A program made the translations under genes and the position numbers. Below are positions 1 to 5,186 of a stretch of 5,186 nt of DNA, one piece after another (the stretch's first letter is position 1; each line of letters begins with the position of its first letter). The notes under the pieces are model-generated. The model saw only the letters and a program-made list of their open reading frames with translations. It made no database searches and was not told the DNA's origin. The stretch is from Nitrospirae bacterium RBG_19FT_COMBO_42_15 (GTDB taxonomy: Bacteria > Nitrospirota > CAKKRA01 > 9FT-COMBO-42-15): NCBI GenBank assembly GCA_001803815.1, contig MHEL01000081.1:589-5774 (forward strand). The letters are read 5' to 3'.

Positions 1-619
1 GAGGAACATTCCCAACCGCTCTGCTTAAAACAACCGGCTGGCCATAGGTCTCGCCGTCAAAGGGGGTTATTTTAACAGAAATCTTATCCCCCTTCTTAAC
101 CTCGCCCCCAAGCTCCCTGCTGCTGCCTGCTGACTCTTTGTTTTTAGTCCATTCATATAAAATTGTCACCTCATCCCCATCAATATCCTTTGCAGAAGCC
201 TCTATGCTTATTTTTGCCTTTGGTTTGGTAGAATTGGGCAAAAATTCAACCTGAGCAATCTCAGGAGGGGAATTCTTTATCTCTATAATATTTGAAAATA
301 TCTCCATGCCTCCTACTACTGCTTTCGCCTGCACCTTGTCGCCCTTATTTGTTTCTGATGCCTTGAACTGCTCAGGCTCAGGCGCTGCTGCAGGAGAGCC
401 ATTTACGAGCCATTCTATTTTAGCGTCACCAACCTTAAAATTCTCTGCACTTAAACGCAGTGTTGATGCCCTTGTTGCATCAGGAGGAACAATCTTTAAT
501 GAATATGCGCCGGCTGAAGCAGATGCTGCAGGCGCATTCGCAGTTCCCACCCCCTTTGGAGTTTCTGAGGAGCATGAGATAATAAAAAACAAGGCTATAT
601 ACCATAAATGTTTTCGCAT
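1..619 (-). CDS. Predicted lipoprotein with tandem Ig-like/PKD-like repeats (3' end beyond window)
   Basis: I read this frame by hand from ATG at 619-617; 206 codons are visible and it stays open to the window edge. The N-terminus MRKHLWYIALFFIISCSS is a lipoprotein signal peptide: basic start, hydrophobic core, lipobox I-I-S-C with Cys16 as the lipidated residue. A low-complexity Ala/Ser/Pro linker (about residues 22-38) follows. Two similar beta-rich repeats come next, about 40-118 and 119-206. Each has a Trp strand (IEW at 68-70, YEW at 155-157) and a KGDK strand (92-95, 176-179), about 84-87 residues apart. The second carries DIDGDE (145-150), a possible calcium loop, and both end near an N-x-P linker, so more repeats may follow. 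The start lies 2 bp after the pilX stop (TGAAGATG) with no strong SD, suggesting termination-reinitiation coupling. This predicts an envelope-anchored, probably extracytoplasmic binding protein working with the pilus. The family is not recognised and the function is unknown. Confidence 0.85.
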   Translation of the reverse strand, partial: MRKHLWYIALFFIISCSSETPKGVGTANAPAASASAGAYSLKIVPPDATRASTLRLSAENFKVGDAKIEWLVNGSPAAAPEPEQFKASETNKGDKVQAKAVVGGMEIFSNIIEIKNSPPEIAQVEFLPNSTKPKAKISIEASAKDIDGDEVTILYEWTKNKESAGSSRELGGEVKKGDKISVKITPFDGETYGQPVVLSRAVGNVP

Positions 620-621
620 CT

Positions 622-1335
622 TCAATATTGATAGAGTATTGACAGCTTTACCTTTTCAGTGGGGTTGTTAATGCTCTGGGCATGCAGCTCAATTGTATAG
701 AGATACGGGATTGTAGGCGAGCCTCCACTCTGACCAGGGTCATTTAACACAGTTCCTGTTACTACCAAGTCTCTATTCCCAGCGCTCCCTCCCCCGCTGC
801 CTGATGTAGTATTTCCAAGGGTAGTATCAACAATCTTTCCATAAGTGCGGTAGCCTGCAACATCATAGCGAAAATCATAGGTGTTTGGATTATTAGGGTC
901 TATGGTTAAAGAGGTGTCGCAAGTTGCTGACCAGCATGCTGTCGGCAGCTTGATTTTAGCCTCTAAACTGTTATAATTGCCAAGATCAGTGCAAGTGGTA
1001 AGATCCGGGAGCGTAAAGGCTCCTACATTATTACATGTGTTTGGTGTTTGAGAATTATAATTCAAGGCAGCATCAAGGGCAGCCTCAAGTGTTCCATCCC
1101 GCCTATTAATAAGCTGGGATACAATACCTGCTTCACCTGTTGCTGCAAGGGCTATCATATGCCTTTTATCAATGCCTGATATCTGGCTTCCTGTGGTAAC
1201 CATATATATAAGCGCTGTTGCCATGCTGAGGACAATTATAGAAATTAGCAGCACCATCACAAGGGCAAAGCCCTTATCATTGCGGATTGCAGATTGTGTA
1301 TTGCAGATTCTATATTTTAATTTCTCACTTTTCAT
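622..1335 (-). CDS. pilX: Type IV pilus minor pilin PilX (GspK-like)
   Basis: This is a minor (pseudo)pilin of 237 residues. It has a 22-residue leader ending in DKG, predicted prepilin-peptidase cleavage at G22/F23, and a hydrophobic helix FALVMVLLISIIVLSM followed by the PilX_N-like run (TGSQISG, then ALAATGEAG at about 62-70). Position +5 of the mature protein is Met27 rather than the usual Glu. The same loss is known for GspK and many PilX proteins and fits the subunit that caps the tip complex. The globular part has four Cys (101, 115, 134, 139), a flexible GSGGGSAG stretch at 169-176 and a beta-rich C-terminus. ATG at 1335 is chosen because GAGGTGAGG lies 5-8 nt upstream. The gene is 16 bp after pilW and 2 bp before the lipoprotein gene. 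Oddly, leader residues 10-19 are encoded by a 7-bp tandem repeat. The assignment rests on the N-terminal signature, order and size; the C-terminal half is divergent, as is normal for the family. Confidence 0.88.
   Translation of the reverse strand: MKSEKLKYRICNTQSAIRNDKGFALVMVLLISIIVLSMATALIYMVTTGSQISGIDKRHMIALAATGEAGIVSQLINRRDGTLEAALDAALNYNSQTPNTCNNVGAFTLPDLTTCTDLGNYNSLEAKIKLPTACWSATCDTSLTIDPNNPNTYDFRYDVAGYRTYGKIVDTTLGNTTSGSGGGSAGNRDLVVTGTVLNDPGQSGGSPTIPYLYTIELHAQSINNPTEKVKLSILYQY
1279..1309. repeat. Heptamer tandem repeat (ATTGCAG consensus, about 4.4 units)
   Basis: On the plus strand, four consecutive 7-bp units begin at 1279, 1286, 1293 and 1300, followed by a partial ATT. Units 2 and 4 are exactly ATTGCAG, unit 1 is ATTGCGG and unit 3 is ATTGTGT. 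The repeat lies wholly inside the pilX leader and encodes residues 10-19 (ICNTQSAIRN). Because 7 is not a multiple of 3, gain or loss of a unit would shift the frame between the start codon and the mature pilin. From memory, similar peptides (QSAIRN-type) recur at N-termini in environmental bacterial genomes, which suggests a dispersed repeat; that comparison was not run here. Confidence 0.8.
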
Positions 1336-1340
1336 CTTTA

Positions 1341-1349
1341 CCTCACCTC
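1341..1349 (-). promoter_or_regulatory. Ribosome binding site of pilX
   Basis: The minus strand reads GAGGTGAGG, two overlapping SD-like cores, ending 5 nt before ATG at 1335. It sits in the 16-bp gap between the pilW stop (TAA at 1354-1352) and pilX. It supports the ATG at 1335 and therefore the inclusion of the heptamer repeat in the translated leader. Confidence 0.8.
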
Positions 1350-1351
1350 TG

Positions 1352-2536
1352 TTACTTTAAATTGGTAGGCCCTGCAGACAATTCATAGATCTTCCATCTA
1401 TAATTTTGCCAGTTGGCAATGCCGCTGGCAGCAAAGTCAAAAACCTGTCCCAATGCAACATCTCCAACTGTAACTGTTGCATCAGGAAAGGTATATCTTG
1501 TGTCTCTCTGGCCTTCCTGGGCCAGAATATAGACCCTTACCTCTTTTAGATAGTCCCTAATCTGTTTTGGATCAGCAAGCGCAGCGCTAACTGTTGCAGT
1601 TGTCTCGCCTTCCGTACTGGTTATTGCTGTTCCATCAGCGTTAGAAATTGTCCCGATTGTTTCATCATCATTCATATCAAGGCGGTATATCACCTGCATA
1701 TCTGCTACGCAGTCAATGATGGGATGTTCTGTCAGCCCTCCGCCGCCGACGACGCCGTCATGATTAACCGTTGCCTTATATAGGATGCCTGTGCCGCCAG
1801 CACACTGGGTTGGCATTGTGCCGGGTGTTCTAACATAGTAATCTGCCCTGTTAAAGGGCATTCTTATGTTAGTAGCGCTTTGAGGGGCAATGCCGTATAC
1901 TATATATGTAGTATATAGATCAGTTGGCGCAGCGGCTGCGGAGTATCTTGTAGGAGCGCCAGTAGGATAAACAGTATTGATTAATAAGCGGCTGTCTAAA
2001 TCTGTGCTCCCGGGGGAAAGCACAATAACAGGGTCATTATTATCAAAATTACTGCCTGATAATCCACGCAGACGGGCATCTGTTATAAGGCTATCGCCAA
2101 AGCCAACCCGTGTCCATTTCTGAGAGGCGTCATTAATAGCTACATTTATCGCCTTAATGGAAAGGATATCCGAACCGTTTAAACCGGCATTATTCAAGCT
2201 CACAAATGCCCTTGGTACAGCAGTAATGGTGTTAACAACACCCGGTGTATTGTTAAGCAGGGTGTCATCATGCGGTGTAGCCGCATCATTAAAAGCCTCG
2301 TCATAGCTTGCGCTATTTAGGTTCCACGGGAGGCCGTATCCTGCGTTTTTTATGTCAAGCCTTAATTGCTCAAAACCAATCACACCCTCTATATAGGTCT
2401 CTGTAATCTTGCTCTGCTGCTTAAACTGGCCTGCTGTGGTTATAAAAAGCCGAGCAGTTGCTGCAATAAGAATGATAAAGATAGCCATTGCTATCAATAG
2501 CTCTATTAATGTAAATCCTGAGTTTTTTTTCATCAT
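1352..2536 (-). CDS. pilW: Type IV pilus minor pilin PilW (GspJ-like)
   Basis: This is a minor pilin of 394 residues, within the broad and rather variable size range of PilW. It has a classic class III signal: leader MMKKNSG, cleavage G7/F8, then FTLIELLIAMAIFIILIA with Glu12 as the conserved mature +5 Glu. Downstream are family-typical stretches: DIKNAGYGLPW (61-71), CVADMQVIYRLDMNDD (276-291), and a C-terminal WQNYRWKIYEL ending close to an NL (392-393). Two Cys (245, 276) could form a disulfide. The predicted role is the third subunit (GspJ equivalent) of the pilus tip complex that primes assembly, inserted in the inner membrane before incorporation. ATG at 2536 is preceded by AGGAG at 6 nt; the adjacent ATG at 2533 (9 nt) is also possible and changes only one leader residue. 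The gene starts 3 bp after the pilV stop. An A8 run directly follows the two ATGs. The assignment is firm; a T2SS GspJ is less likely given PilY1 next door. Confidence 0.92.
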   Translation of the reverse strand: MMKKNSGFTLIELLIAMAIFIILIAATARLFITTAGQFKQQSKITETYIEGVIGFEQLRLDIKNAGYGLPWNLNSASYDEAFNDAATPHDDTLLNNTPGVVNTITAVPRAFVSLNNAGLNGSDILSIKAINVAINDASQKWTRVGFGDSLITDARLRGLSGSNFDNNDPVIVLSPGSTDLDSRLLINTVYPTGAPTRYSAAAAPTDLYTTYIVYGIAPQSATNIRMPFNRADYYVRTPGTMPTQCAGGTGILYKATVNHDGVVGGGGLTEHPIIDCVADMQVIYRLDMNDDETIGTISNADGTAITSTEGETTATVSAALADPKQIRDYLKEVRVYILAQEGQRDTRYTFPDATVTVGDVALGQVFDFAASGIANWQNYRWKIYELSAGPTNLK

Positions 2537-2539
2537 AGC

Positions 2540-2980
2540 CTACTCCTGCACAAGCATGCTTTGAATTTCATGGATGTAGTTTTCACCTCTCCATGACCAT
2601 GTTATTCTAATATTTGCCCGTTTATTATCAGTATTTATATCCTCAACCCCTCTCTCTGATGTAAAGACTACATCAAAGTTTCTAAATGACCTTGTAACTG
2701 TTGACTGAACGCCGATAGTTGTTGGGTCAACATCATCAGGCACATAAGCCCCGCCTGTGTTATTTAATATAGAATCAGTAAAGGCAGTATTTTTAAGAGT
2801 GTTCATCCTCTCACCCGCAATTTTTACGGCCTCATCCCTAAGGCTATTCTTTACATTAAAATTGACGCTTATGGCAACGGTCTGCATCATGCCTAAAAAG
2901 ACTATAAGCAGCACTGCAAGCGAAACAATTACCTCAATCAATGTCAGGCCTTTTTTATCTTTGATCACAAGCTGCCCCAT
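2540..2980 (-). CDS. pilV: Type IV pilus minor pilin PilV (GspI-like)
   Basis: This is a minor pilin of 146 residues from ATG at 2980. The leader MGQLVIKDKKG is basic; cleavage is predicted at G11/L12, and the mature N-terminus LTLIEVIVSLAVLLIVFLG has the conserved +5 Glu (residue 16). The following helix RDEAVKIAGERMNTLKN (48-64) is typical of PilV/GspI. The rest is beta-rich, with no Cys, and includes a Trp-rich strand ITWSWRG near the end. An in-frame TTG at 2992 would add four residues, but I prefer ATG at 2980 because GGGAG lies 5 nt upstream of it and the shorter leader is of ordinary length. It overlaps the 3' end of fimT by 26 bp, so the two are probably coupled. It is the expected second subunit (GspI equivalent) of the H-I-J-K tip complex. 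The family call is secure; the start is fairly secure. Confidence 0.92.
   Translation of the reverse strand: MGQLVIKDKKGLTLIEVIVSLAVLLIVFLGMMQTVAISVNFNVKNSLRDEAVKIAGERMNTLKNTAFTDSILNNTGGAYVPDDVDPTTIGVQSTVTRSFRNFDVVFTSERGVEDINTDNKRANIRITWSWRGENYIHEIQSMLVQE
2543..2547 (-). promoter_or_regulatory. Ribosome binding site of pilW, inside the pilV 3' end
   Basis: AGGAG on the minus strand overlaps the last codons and stop of pilV (CAG GAG TAG) and lies 6 nt before ATG at 2536 and 9 nt before the second ATG. Terminating pilV ribosomes would cover it, so the two genes are probably translationally coupled. Confidence 0.75.
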
Positions 2981-3461
2981 TCCATCTCCCAATATTTATC
3001 CTTGTTTGTGATATTACTATACAGTCATACTCTGGCACGAGCGTGCCGATGTTAAACATTATTGTGTTTCCGAGAGGGGTGCCAACAGTTTCAATAATTC
3101 CGCGAGTATCCATTTTCACTGTGCCAGTCCATCCTCCTATTCCATAATTGGGCAAAAAATTCTTTGGATTGTTAAAACCCGGGGCTGTATTATCTCCTCC
3201 ATTTGGGGCAGTGCCCCCGCTTTCATTTGTATCCTCAAAAACCTGATAATCGGCTGCATTAATTACAACAAAATGAAGCAAATTTCGCTCCATTGCCCTT
3301 ACCCTAGCATTCATCAAGTCTGTTTGCAAGGACTTTACCTGATTCTCTAAATTAGACTTGCCCACCAGCCCTGGTATGGTTATGCCTGCTGCAACAACTA
3401 AAATAATTATTATGGAAATAGCAATTAACAGCTCTATAAGTGTTATACCCTGTTCATTCAT
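2955..3461 (-). CDS. fimT: Type IV pilus minor pilin, GspH/FimT (FimU) family
   Basis: This is a minor pilin of 168 residues. Short leader MNEQG, cleavage G5/I6, mature helix ITLIELLIAISIIIILVVAA with conserved +5 Glu (residue 10). It then shows the GspH/FimT pattern: a long helix LQTDLMNARVRAMERN (45-60) running into HFVVINAADYQVFED (63-77), a Gly/Asn-rich loop (81-101), and a C-terminal YDCIVISQTRINIGRWNG strand pair. Cys147 and Cys165 may form the C-terminal disulfide usual in this family. It is the GspH-like first gene of the four-pilin set, so it probably links the tip complex to the major pilin shaft. The ATG-started leader lacks any basic residue, and the SD is too distant; an upstream in-frame ATT at 3470 would add two lysines (see findings). 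It lies 79 bp after pilY1 and overlaps pilV by 26 bp. FimT and FimU cannot be told apart from sequence alone. Confidence 0.88.
   Translation of the reverse strand: MNEQGITLIELLIAISIIIILVVAAGITIPGLVGKSNLENQVKSLQTDLMNARVRAMERNLLHFVVINAADYQVFEDTNESGGTAPNGGDNTAPGFNNPKNFLPNYGIGGWTGTVKMDTRGIIETVGTPLGNTIMFNIGTLVPEYDCIVISQTRINIGRWNGAACDQR
2986..2990 (-). promoter_or_regulatory. Ribosome binding site deciding the pilV start
   Basis: GGGAG on the minus strand, inside the 3' end of fimT, is 5 nt before ATG at 2980. The competing TTG start at 2992 overlaps this region and has only a weak GGAT upstream, so the site favours the ATG. Confidence 0.65.
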
Positions 3462-3475
3462 TTTTTTAATTAAAA

Positions 3476-3487
3476 CCCTTCACCTCC
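3476..3487 (-). promoter_or_regulatory. Strong but distant Shine-Dalgarno upstream of fimT
   Basis: The minus strand reads GGAGGTGAAGGG. The core GGAGGTG ends 19 nt before ATG at 3461 and the weaker AAGGG ends 14 nt before it, both beyond the usual 5-10 nt. The core is 10 nt before an in-frame ATT codon (3470-3468). An in-frame TGA at 3482-3480 rules out any start further upstream. Confidence 0.6.
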
Positions 3488-3509
3488 GAAACAAGTTCGA
3501 AGCAGGCTT

Positions 3510-3535
3510 TACCTCTCTCACTATGGAGAGGGGTA
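3510..3535 (-). other. Intergenic hairpin between pilY1 and fimT
   Basis: Just after the pilY1 stop, the transcript can fold CCTCTC (3531-3526) against GAGAGG (3517-3512) around an 8-nt loop; an alternative with a 2-nt bulge extends to UACC/GGUA. No U-run follows, so it does not look like a Rho-independent terminator. It could be an mRNA processing or stability element separating pilY1 from the minor pilins, or chance. The rest of the 79-bp spacer (3462-3540) holds only the fimT SD; no promoter was recognised. Confidence 0.35.
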
Positions 3536-3540
3536 TCAGC

Positions 3541-5186
3541 TTACCGCTCCTTTATATGCAATATCCTTCCCACTGCAGCCGGCTGTGAAATGATTGTAGG
3601 CGGCTCTGCTGATGGAACCCCTTCTATTGCTACAGTTGACTTTCTGTTTGTAAAGGCAGTGCTTTTATCCACCTCTTCAATGCTTCCTGTTGAGACCTGA
3701 AGCAGTATCTTCCCTATTAAGTTAGTAGGCGCTCCGCCGGTATTAAATTGCATGGCCCACATAAAGGTTTTGCCTCCGAGTGCGCATACATCATTATAGG
3801 GCTTAAAGCTCGTAAAATAGACAACGCGCTCTACAGGCGAAACAACAGGGTCAGTGATTATCCTTTCAGTCCCGTATGTCCTTGAAGAGGTCAGGGTGCA
3901 GTTGCCGCTTGCATCATAAGCCTCGCAATATGAATAGGTTCCAGCGGAATCAAGGTTAATATACCAGCCCACAGCAGGCTCTATGGCATTTAAAGGAAGA
4001 GCAGTAACATCCATCAGGCTGGCAACTGTAACAGTTGCTGCGCAACCGGAATCAAACAAGCCTCCGCTTACACATGGCTCTTTAATTCCAAACAGTGTCC
4101 TCTGGTTAGTCGGGTCATCTATTGCGCTTCCTGTTGCATAGTAGTTCCTGCCTGCGCCAAAATACACCCATATATTCTGGGGCTGATGTTTGCTTATGTC
4201 CTTCTGCAGCCTCGGCGCAGCAGATATAACAGGGCCGATATCAGTTATTAACGGCCTCCATACCCATGTGGCAGGATTTGTGGATTCGTTTGTTACGATC
4301 TTGCCAATACCGCCCTGCGTCCATTTATATGGATTTGAGCTGTTGCCTGAGCCATCTGATGTATTTCTCCTTGTATATCCAACATATATGGCATCGTCCT
4401 GATAATCCACATCAGGGTCAATTGTAGAATTAATCATATTGCCTGCAAAGGCATACTGGATTCCGCTATTTAATATAGTAACATTTGAATTATTTGCCCC
4501 GGGTCCGTTTTTAAGGTCAAATATAAAGAATTTCAAATTCTGGTCAGACCTGCCCATAAACTGTGTATCCTGAGTGCTTATTGGCCCTGTAGGGCCGGAG
4601 CCAAATACAACAAACCAGTTGCCATTTACTGTCTTGCCTCCGCCGACCCTTACAACTGCAGGGCCGCTTGTTGCAGAGCCGAGATCAGGATGCGAGAACT
4701 CCCAGAGAAACACTGGATTCTCAGGGTCTGTTACATCAAGTGCAAAATATGAAGAGAAGCCGATGCTTTCACCGCTTACATCTACTGGTGTATTAATACA
4801 GTCTTTATTTCCGTCGCCATCAACATCTGTGCAGGCTGTAGCTGTTCCCCTTGAGGCGCCGCCTGTTCTCATGCCCCCGATAAGTATCGTACTCCAGCTA
4901 TTTACAGTATTAGCGCCAGATGGTGAACCATTAACGCTCGCATCAACGAGGTAGGGTGAGAGGTCAACAGTATATATATGGCAATAGTCCGGGTCAGCGA
5001 TATATTTAAGATAGGGCAGGGCATTTCTTGGAATAAAGCCCCACATTTCTTTACCTAAGTCGCTGCCTGTTAACCTTGCCTTTTGATAGATTGGATCATA
5101 ACCGGTCCAGCTCCCCTCAAGGGTGCCGAGTTTAAAGGCATGCAGCATGCAGTCATTTGCGCCTGCAAAGACCATATTTCTGCTTT
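3541..5186 (-). CDS. pilY1: PilY1-type pilus tip adhesin, C-terminal beta-propeller (5' end beyond window)
   Basis: The frame is open to the window edge (S-R-N precede the first visible Met), so this is the C-terminal 547 residues of a larger protein. Numbering from the Met at 5175, PilY1 propeller signatures appear in order: MVFAGANDCMLHAF (1-14), EMWGFIPRNALPYL (43-56), HIYTVDL (66-72), WSTILIGGMRTGG (94-106), YFALDVTDPENPVFLWEF (143-160), WFVVFGSGPTGP (187-198), DDAIYVGYT (260-268), GWYINL (403-408) and ERIITDPVV (437-445), then VVYFTSFKP. DVDGDGNKD at 117-125 matches an EF-hand-like calcium loop and is flanked by Cys115 and Cys126; DPDVDYQDD at 253-261 is a second acidic loop just before the strand where the known PilY1 calcium site lies. 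PilY1 is a secreted, surface or pilus-tip protein that works with minor pilins in priming, retraction control and adhesion. The vWA-like N-terminus of some PilY1s would lie upstream and cannot be assessed. No RGD motif is visible here. pilY1 precedes the minor pilins, the reverse of the Pseudomonas order. Confidence 0.93.
   Translation of the reverse strand, partial: SRNMVFAGANDCMLHAFKLGTLEGSWTGYDPIYQKARLTGSDLGKEMWGFIPRNALPYLKYIADPDYCHIYTVDLSPYLVDASVNGSPSGANTVNSWSTILIGGMRTGGASRGTATACTDVDGDGNKDCINTPVDVSGESIGFSSYFALDVTDPENPVFLWEFSHPDLGSATSGPAVVRVGGGKTVNGNWFVVFGSGPTGPISTQDTQFMGRSDQNLKFFIFDLKNGPGANNSNVTILNSGIQYAFAGNMINSTIDPDVDYQDDAIYVGYTRRNTSDGSGNSSNPYKWTQGGIGKIVTNESTNPATWVWRPLITDIGPVISAAPRLQKDISKHQPQNIWVYFGAGRNYYATGSAIDDPTNQRTLFGIKEPCVSGGLFDSGCAATVTVASLMDVTALPLNAIEPAVGWYINLDSAGTYSYCEAYDASGNCTLTSSRTYGTERIITDPVVSPVERVVYFTSFKPYNDVCALGGKTFMWAMQFNTGGAPTNLIGKILLQVSTGSIEEVDKSTAFTNRKSTVAIEGVPSAEPPTIISQPAAVGRILHIKER

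Noticed and set aside
306..671. Plus-strand open frame opposite the lipoprotein and pilX 3' end
   Set aside because: It lies antisense to a frame with a clear lipobox and repeat motifs; its own translation has no recognisable signature and no good SD.
1844..1860. Inverted repeat TGCCCT/AGGGCA with a 5-nt loop
   Set aside because: Inside the pilW coding region (MPFNRAD), no U-run or gene boundary nearby; likely chance.
1896..1915. AT-rich inverted repeat TATACTA/TAGTATA with a 6-nt loop
   Set aside because: It is inside pilW and encodes the Tyr/Thr-rich strand YTTYIVYG; low complexity and codon choice explain it.
2981..2992. TTG start for pilV at 2992
   Set aside because: The ATG at 2980 has GGGAG at 5 nt and gives a more ordinary basic leader.
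2757..3011. Plus-strand open frame opposite the pilV start
   Set aside because: Its hydrophobic stretch is a mirror of the pilV N-terminal helix region; no independent support.
3466..3483. Tiny GTG-started upstream frame (five codons) before fimT
   Set aside because: The GTG overlaps the SD itself and has no SD of its own upstream.
4583..4596. Near-perfect palindrome GGCCCT/AGGGCC
   Set aside because: Encodes the conserved-looking SGPTGP turn of PilY1, and its 2-nt spacer is too short for a stable hairpin loop without opening pairs.
4574..4954. Plus-strand open frame opposite pilY1
   Set aside because: Proline/serine-rich translation is typical of the antisense of a Gly-rich gene; the opposite strand carries unmistakable PilY1 motifs.
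5136..5149. Direct repeat GCATGCA within 14 bp
   Set aside because: It encodes the conserved CMLHAF motif of PilY1; codon coincidence is enough.

Overview
The window holds one block of co-directional genes, all on the minus strand, with no credible gene on the plus strand. In transcription order (high to low coordinates) they are: the 3' part of a PilY1-like tip adhesin (5186-3541), a GspH/FimT-type minor pilin (3461-2955), PilV (2980-2540), PilW (2536-1352), PilX (1335-622), and the 5' part of a predicted lipoprotein with tandem Ig-like/PKD-like repeats (619-1, running off the window). This is a type IV pilus priming/tip cassette. Four minor pilins of the H-I-J-K (FimU/T-V-W-X) type are expected to form the initiating tip complex with PilY1, which controls pilus assembly, retraction and adhesion.

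The genes are very tightly packed. fimT and pilV overlap by 26 bp, pilV and pilW are 3 bp apart, pilW and pilX 16 bp apart, and pilX and the lipoprotein gene 2 bp apart (TGAAGATG). The only sizeable spacer is the 79 bp between pilY1 and fimT, which carries a short hairpin and a Shine-Dalgarno sequence unusually far from the annotated ATG. No promoter or Rho-independent terminator was recognised, so the promoter and terminator probably lie outside the window. No non-coding stretch exceeds 300 bases.

The organism is a diderm bacterium, judging from the PilY1/minor-pilin set and the lipobox protein. Base composition looks mid-range (around the mid-40s % GC by eye). The codon use, PilY1 style and the short ATTGCAG-type heptamer repeat resemble environmental Nitrospirota, Desulfobacterota or related lineages, but that assignment is inference and weak.

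Points of interest are: a lipoprotein apparently translationally coupled to pilX that is not part of the classical fimU-pilV-W-X-Y1-Y2-pilE set; a 7-bp tandem repeat lying inside the PilX leader, where a unit change would shift the frame; a Cys-bracketed calcium-loop motif plus a second acidic loop in PilY1; and a fimT start whose SD spacing and leader charge both hint at a non-AUG (ATT) initiation codon. The system as a whole is known biology; the novelty, if any, lies in the lipoprotein and in these regulatory details.
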